From Stercoripulliclostridium_A sp964480195 (lineage in GTDB: Bacteria > Bacillota > Clostridia > Christensenellales > DTU072): a stretch of 8,648 nucleotides of DNA. Each line of letters opens with the position of its first letter. Positions within the stretch are counted from its first letter, which is position 1. The position numbers were made by a program, and so were the translations under genes. Location of the stretch: the NCBI GenBank assembly GCA_964480195.1, contig CAYZOJ010000061.1, positions 1 through 8,648 on the forward strand, given 5' to 3'. Shown piece by piece: positions 5,714-8,648 of the stretch. A model generated the notes under the pieces. That model did no database searches. It was not told the DNA's origin and saw only the letters and a program-made list of their open reading frames with translations.

Positions 5714-7030
5714 TTAACGTTTGACGACAGAAACGGTTTCGAAGCCGTAATAATTGAGGGCTTCGACGGATTTTTTTGAAATGATTTCTCCCGAAACAGC
5801 GATCGGAACGGCGGGCGGACAGGAGCACGTCAGACGTGCGAGAATCCTGCCTTCGGCTTCGGCAACGGGGATTTCTTCCGTGGTCGAGAATACGGCGGAA
5901 CGGATACTCATTGCTTTTTCGGCGCGGACGGGTAAAGGCGGTTCGGATGAAATCGCCTGTTTTTTCGGAACGGATAATAACGCCTTTTCGAGTTTTATAA
6001 AATCGTCAGCCGAGTTGTAAGGCGAAAACATTACCGTCAGATAATCTTTATCCGCGAACTCAGCGTAAATATTTTGTTTTTTAAGAATATCGGCAAGCTC
6101 CGTGCCGTGATATCCGTAATATTTTGTGCGCACGGTCAATTTTTGGGGTTCGTTGCCAACAAGGGCGTAACCGTGTTTTGCGATTGTGGATTTAAGTTGG
6201 TCGAGAGCGTTTATGGACTCACGAAGTTTTGTCTTAAACGTTTCGGCGATTGAGTTAAATTCGTCCAAAGATTTGAGCAAGAGATAAGAGGGGCTCGTGG
6301 ACGCAAACAACGACATCGCGCGGTTGGCGTTTTCTTTAAAGTAAGAGGGCGCGGTTTTTGCGATGTGGAGATATCCCGTTCCGGTAAGGCAGGGGAGCGT
6401 CTTGTGAGCGGAGTCTACAGTGATATCGGCGCCGAGGTCCAGAGGGTGCGCGCTTTCGGGAATGAACTTTAAGTACGCGCCGTGGGCGTTGTCGACTACA
6501 AGGAGTACGCCGTGTTTTTTAGAAATTTCGGATAATTTTTTTATGTCAGCGGTATTGCCGAGATAGTCGGGAGAGGTAATATAAAGAGCGACGGGATTAT
6601 ATTTTTCGATGGCGTCTTCAAGCTCTTCCGAGGAGATACGTGAAGAGATTATATCAGAAGAATCACCGTACAGCCATACGGGTTCGACGTCGACGAGAGC
6701 GCACGCGGATATAAATGATGAATGCACATTTCGGGTTGCCAAAATCGTTGGTTTAAGACCCGAAACGCACGCATACATCTTTACGAGATATATAACGGCG
6801 CGTATGGAAAGAGAGGAGCCTTCGGTCGAATAAATCGTTTGAGCGCTTCCGAATAAACATGAGGCATTACGTTCGCTTTCGGCTATAATGCCTTTAGGGG
6901 CATACAACACGTCGGCGCCGTCCATTTCGGTTATGTCCGAGGGAGCGCCTACGCCTTTGTGTCCCGGCATATGCAGACGTACTTTATCGTCGGTATATGA
7001 ATTTATAAAGTCCGCGATAGGGGTTCGCAT
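5714..7030 (-). CDS. PLP-dependent Orn/Lys/Arg decarboxylase-family protein
   Basis: A fold-type I PLP enzyme of the short Bacillus YaaO/SpeA-like group, 438 residues. Family members decarboxylate arginine, lysine or ornithine to polyamine precursors; the substrate here cannot be read from sequence. Visible: HMPGHKG (20-26), the phosphate-binding STEGSS (68-73), His103, DNAHG (180-184) with the ring-binding Asp180, and SAHKTLP (207-213) with Schiff-base Lys210. The C-terminal domain has TCSCPPAVPIAVSGE where relatives have a YPPGIPLLxPGE-like motif, and LTGTGYLH replaces the LTQ or MTM type after the lysine. Start: ATG 7030 overlaps the scfB TAA by one base (TAATG), with purine-rich AGAAGAAGAG just ahead; the frame is open to 7096 but that adds an Arg-rich scfB shadow. 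The overlap implies translation coupled to scfB. A role on the peptide itself is possible but unsupported. Confidence 0.88.
   Translation of the reverse strand: MRTPIADFINSYTDDKVRLHMPGHKGVGAPSDITEMDGADVLYAPKGIIAESERNASCLFGSAQTIYSTEGSSLSIRAVIYLVKMYACVSGLKPTILATRNVHSSFISACALVDVEPVWLYGDSSDIISSRISSEELEDAIEKYNPVALYITSPDYLGNTADIKKLSEISKKHGVLLVVDNAHGAYLKFIPESAHPLDLGADITVDSAHKTLPCLTGTGYLHIAKTAPSYFKENANRAMSLFASTSPSYLLLKSLDEFNSIAETFKTKLRESINALDQLKSTIAKHGYALVGNEPQKLTVRTKYYGYHGTELADILKKQNIYAEFADKDYLTVMFSPYNSADDFIKLEKALLSVPKKQAISSEPPLPVRAEKAMSIRSAVFSTTEEIPVAEAEGRILARLTCSCPPAVPIAVSGEIISKKSVEALNYYGFETVSVVKR
5739..5777 (+). terminator. Intrinsic terminator of the aromatic operon, inside the convergent decarboxylase gene
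   Basis: TCGAAGCC (5739-5746), a 12-base loop and GGCTTCGA (5759-5766) form a perfect 8-bp stem, followed after CGGA by seven T (5771-5777). It starts 32 bases beyond the stop of the aro fusion gene. On the other strand the same DNA encodes residues close to the decarboxylase C-terminus; the T-run is its Lys-Lys codons. Seen: stem and T-tract. Inferred: termination in vivo. Confidence 0.65.
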
Positions 7031-8397
7031 TACTCTTCTTCTTTTGCGAGTTCTGCCATAATTGCGCATTCCATACGCTTTTTGAACAGTTCGCAACCGT
7101 ACTTATAAACGCCGTTCACAGAGCCTGTCGCGTGATAGGCGTTGGCGGCACATCCGCCCGAGCAATAGAGTTTTGCCCAACAGTCGCGACACTCGGAGCG
7201 AGTATAGACGTTGGTTGACGCGAATTCGTTTTGAACGTTTGTATTGGTTACTCCGTCGTAGACGTTGCCGAGTTTGAATTTTTCTTCGCCTACAAACTGG
7301 TGGCATGGATACAAATCGCCCCACGGGGTTACTGCCATGTATTCGGTTCCGCTACCGCAACCCGAAATGCGCTTGTAAATGCAAGGACCGCCTTTCAAAT
7401 CTATCATATAATGGTAGAACGTAAAGGGCTTGCCTTGTTTTCTGCGTTCGATGAGGAGCTCCGCGAGTTCCTCGTATTGCTTTAAGACGATGGGCAAATC
7501 CTCTTCGGTGAGTGCGGACGGATCGTCGGGGGCGCAAACGACGGGTTCCATACTGAGTTCGGTAAATCCCAAGTCGAGCATAGCTTTAATGTCGTTCAGA
7601 AAGTCGGGGTTATGATGGGTAAACGTTCCGCGCATATAGTAGTTTTTGTCTTCGCGCGCTTTGACGAGTTTTTGGAAGAGCGGTACGATTTTATCGTAAC
7701 TTCCGTTGCCGGCATAGTCTACGCGGAAACGGTCGTGAACTTCTTTTCTGCCGTCCAAGGAGAGTACCACGTTGCTCATTTCTTTATTAGCGAATTCTAT
7801 AACGTCGTCGTCGATGAGCATGCCGTTTGTCGTCAATGTAAAACGGAAGTTTTTGTTATGCTCTTTTTCGATGGAGCGCGCATAGGCTACAAGCTTTTTT
7901 ACGACGTCGAAGTTTATGAGAGGTTCTCCGCCGAAGAAGTCTACTTCGAGGTTTCTTCTCGTGCCGGAATTCGCAACCAAAAAGTCAAGAGCTTGTTTAC
8001 CGACCTCGTAACTCATCAAGGCCCTTTCGCCGTGGTACTTGCCTTGGCTTGCAAAGCAGTAGGAGCAATTAAGATTGCAACTGTGCGCGATGTGTAAGCA
8101 TAATGCTTTTACGATTCCGGCACTGCGTTCTTTAAGCTTGGGGGCGAGAGGCTCAAAAGTATCCTCTGCGAACAGCGATCCCGAATTTTTGAGAGCTTCG
8201 ATTTCGTCGTAGCACAATGTAATTTCGTCCTTGGATTCGGACGGATATTTTTTTGAGATTTCATTGACGAGTTCGTCTTTCGGGGTCGAAAGGAATTTTT
8301 CTATCAAGTCGTAAGCGATTTCGTCAACGAGATGAACGGACCCGGAAGCACAGTCGAGAACGATATTGTAGCCGTTTAACTTATATTGGTGGATCAT
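7030..8397 (-). CDS. scfB: Radical SAM/SPASM maturase of the SCIFF peptide (thioether-forming)
   Basis: Matches the SCIFF maturase family (CteB type), which installs a thioether cross-link in the cysteine-rich peptide encoded just upstream. The 455 residues hold an N-terminal peptide-binding (RRE-like) domain to about residue 80 that starts MIHQYKLNGYNIVLD. The radical SAM core has the cluster motif CNLNCSYC (Cys107, 111, 114) and GGEP (156-159). The C-terminal SPASM region has Cys339, 347, 365, 403, 406, 412, 416 and 435 (YPC, CRDC, CSGGC), enough for two auxiliary 4Fe-4S clusters. It needs S-adenosylmethionine and should be oxygen-sensitive, in the cytosol. ATG 8397 is preceded by a modest AGGG at 8406-8403 and gives the family N-terminus. 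A terminator-like hairpin separates it from scfA; the decarboxylase start overlaps its stop. Confidence 0.95.
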   Translation of the reverse strand: MIHQYKLNGYNIVLDCASGSVHLVDEIAYDLIEKFLSTPKDELVNEISKKYPSESKDEITLCYDEIEALKNSGSLFAEDTFEPLAPKLKERSAGIVKALCLHIAHSCNLNCSYCFASQGKYHGERALMSYEVGKQALDFLVANSGTRRNLEVDFFGGEPLINFDVVKKLVAYARSIEKEHNKNFRFTLTTNGMLIDDDVIEFANKEMSNVVLSLDGRKEVHDRFRVDYAGNGSYDKIVPLFQKLVKAREDKNYYMRGTFTHHNPDFLNDIKAMLDLGFTELSMEPVVCAPDDPSALTEEDLPIVLKQYEELAELLIERRKQGKPFTFYHYMIDLKGGPCIYKRISGCGSGTEYMAVTPWGDLYPCHQFVGEEKFKLGNVYDGVTNTNVQNEFASTNVYTRSECRDCWAKLYCSGGCAANAYHATGSVNGVYKYGCELFKKRMECAIMAELAKEEE

Positions 8398-8408
8398 TTT
8401 TGCCCTAT

Positions 8409-8445
8409 AAAAAATTATAGCTCGCTACGACCGAGCATAGCGAGC
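8409..8445 (-). terminator. Attenuator-type hairpin between scfA and scfB
   Basis: On the minus strand GCTCGCTATG (8445-8436), a 6-base loop and CGTAGCGAGC (8429-8420) form a 10-bp, GC-rich stem with one G-T pair, followed after five bases by six T (8414-8409). The 5-base gap before the T-tract makes it a leaky terminator at best, which suits partial readthrough from the short peptide gene into scfB. The gap and T-tract also contain TATAAT (8419-8414), but without a recognisable -35 box 17 bp ahead. Confidence 0.6.
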
Positions 8446-8465
8446 CTCGATAATCGGTGAAATAA

Positions 8466-8618
8466 CTATTTGCTTTCTTTAGAATTTTCGCACTTTTGAT
8501 TAGCGATACCACAGCTGGTCTTGCAAGCGGATTGGCAGGAAGTTTGGCACTCGCCACAGCCACCTTTAACGGCACTTTCGCAAAGATTACGTGTTGCAAC
8601 GGTTTTGATATGTTTCAT
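8466..8618 (-). CDS. scfA: SCIFF ranthipeptide precursor
   Basis: A 50-residue peptide beginning MKHIKTVATRNL and holding the core CGECQTSCQSACKTSC (21-36), with a final Cys43. This is the six-cysteines-in-forty-five pattern of SCIFF precursors. The first residues form the conserved leader recognised by the maturase. Spacing of the core cysteines at 21, 24, 28, 32, 36 and 43 fits the family. Two oddities: an additional Cys13 in the leader, and Gly37 directly after Cys36, where the characterised Clostridium thermocellum peptide has, as I recall, the Thr that accepts the thioether from Cys32. The start ATG 8618 has AAGGAG (8632-8627) eight bases ahead; the stop is TAG. Its maturase gene follows 68 bases downstream. 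The biological role of SCIFF peptides is not firmly settled; quorum-type signalling has been proposed for some relatives. Confidence 0.93.
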   Translation of the reverse strand: MKHIKTVATRNLCESAVKGGCGECQTSCQSACKTSCGIANQKCENSKESK

Positions 8619-8626
8619 ATAAATAT

Positions 8627-8632
8627 CTCCTT
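8627..8632 (-). promoter_or_regulatory. Ribosome binding site of scfA
   Basis: AAGGAG on the minus strand, eight bases before ATG 8618. It is the strongest ribosome site of the minus-strand operon, in keeping with high output of the peptide compared with scfB. The promoter of this operon must lie near or beyond the window edge, since only 16 bases remain upstream. Confidence 0.85.
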
Positions 8633-8648
8633 GAAGTTCTTATTCAAA

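Noticed and set aside
7031..7096. Upstream start of the decarboxylase at 7096
   Set aside because: The extra 22 residues are Arg-rich and come from scfB DNA in another frame; the family N-terminus begins at 7030.
7612..8097. 161-codon plus-strand open frame opposite scfB
   Set aside because: It is fully antisense to the radical SAM core and its composition, rich in Val and Phe, is what that codon use produces on the other strand.
8414..8419. Separate promoter for scfB (TATAAT on the minus strand)
   Set aside because: The -10 match is exact, but the hexamer 17 bp ahead, inside the hairpin, does not resemble TTGACA, and the bases also form the tail of the terminator.
8405..8599. 64-codon minus-strand frame over the scfA region
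   Set aside because: It is an out-of-frame reading of scfA; the real peptide starts at 8618 with a strong ribosome site and the SCIFF cysteine pattern.
1..8648. tRNA, rRNA, CRISPR array, insertion sequence or riboswitch
   Set aside because: No repeats, clover-leaf-like segments or transposase motifs were seen, and no non-coding stretch is longer than about 70 bases.

Overview
The window looks like chromosomal DNA of an uncultured member of the Clostridia. The strongest reason is the SCIFF (six cysteines in forty-five) peptide with its radical SAM maturase, a pair known mainly from that class. The clostridial style of the AroE and chorismate synthase sequences and the good AGGAGG-type ribosome binding sites agree. 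A finer placement is not possible from sequence alone. No mobile element, tRNA, rRNA or CRISPR array is visible, and coding density is close to complete.

Left part (about 22-5777, plus strand): a five-gene aromatic amino acid operon, aroF - tyrA - aroA - aroC - aroQ/aroE/aroK. A strong promoter (TTGATA, 17 bp, TGgTATAAT) predicts transcription starting on the A of the aroF ATG, so the first mRNA may be leaderless. An imperfect palindrome lies over its -35 box. The genes overlap by 1, 4 and 8 nt or abut directly. The last gene is a three-domain fusion: chorismate mutase, shikimate dehydrogenase and shikimate kinase in one 495-residue chain. Together the products cover DAHP synthesis, dehydroshikimate to chorismate, chorismate to prephenate, and prephenate to 4-hydroxyphenylpyruvate. 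Dehydroquinate synthase, dehydroquinate dehydratase and prephenate dehydratase are not in the window. The chorismate synthase is recognisable but divergent at several normally fixed positions.

Right part (8618-5714, minus strand): a convergent operon of scfA, a 50-residue SCIFF ranthipeptide precursor; scfB, its radical SAM/SPASM maturase; and a PLP-dependent Orn/Lys/Arg-decarboxylase-family enzyme whose start codon overlaps the scfB stop. A terminator-like hairpin between scfA and scfB probably lets the short peptide mRNA be made in excess of the enzymes. The peptide keeps the six-cysteine core but has an extra Cys13, and Gly at position 37, where the characterised family member has its thioether-acceptor Thr.

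The two operons meet tail to tail with 6 bp between stop codons. The plus-strand terminator hairpin lies inside the 3' end of the decarboxylase gene, and a weaker minus-strand candidate lies inside the 3' end of the aro fusion gene, so the two transcripts should overlap.
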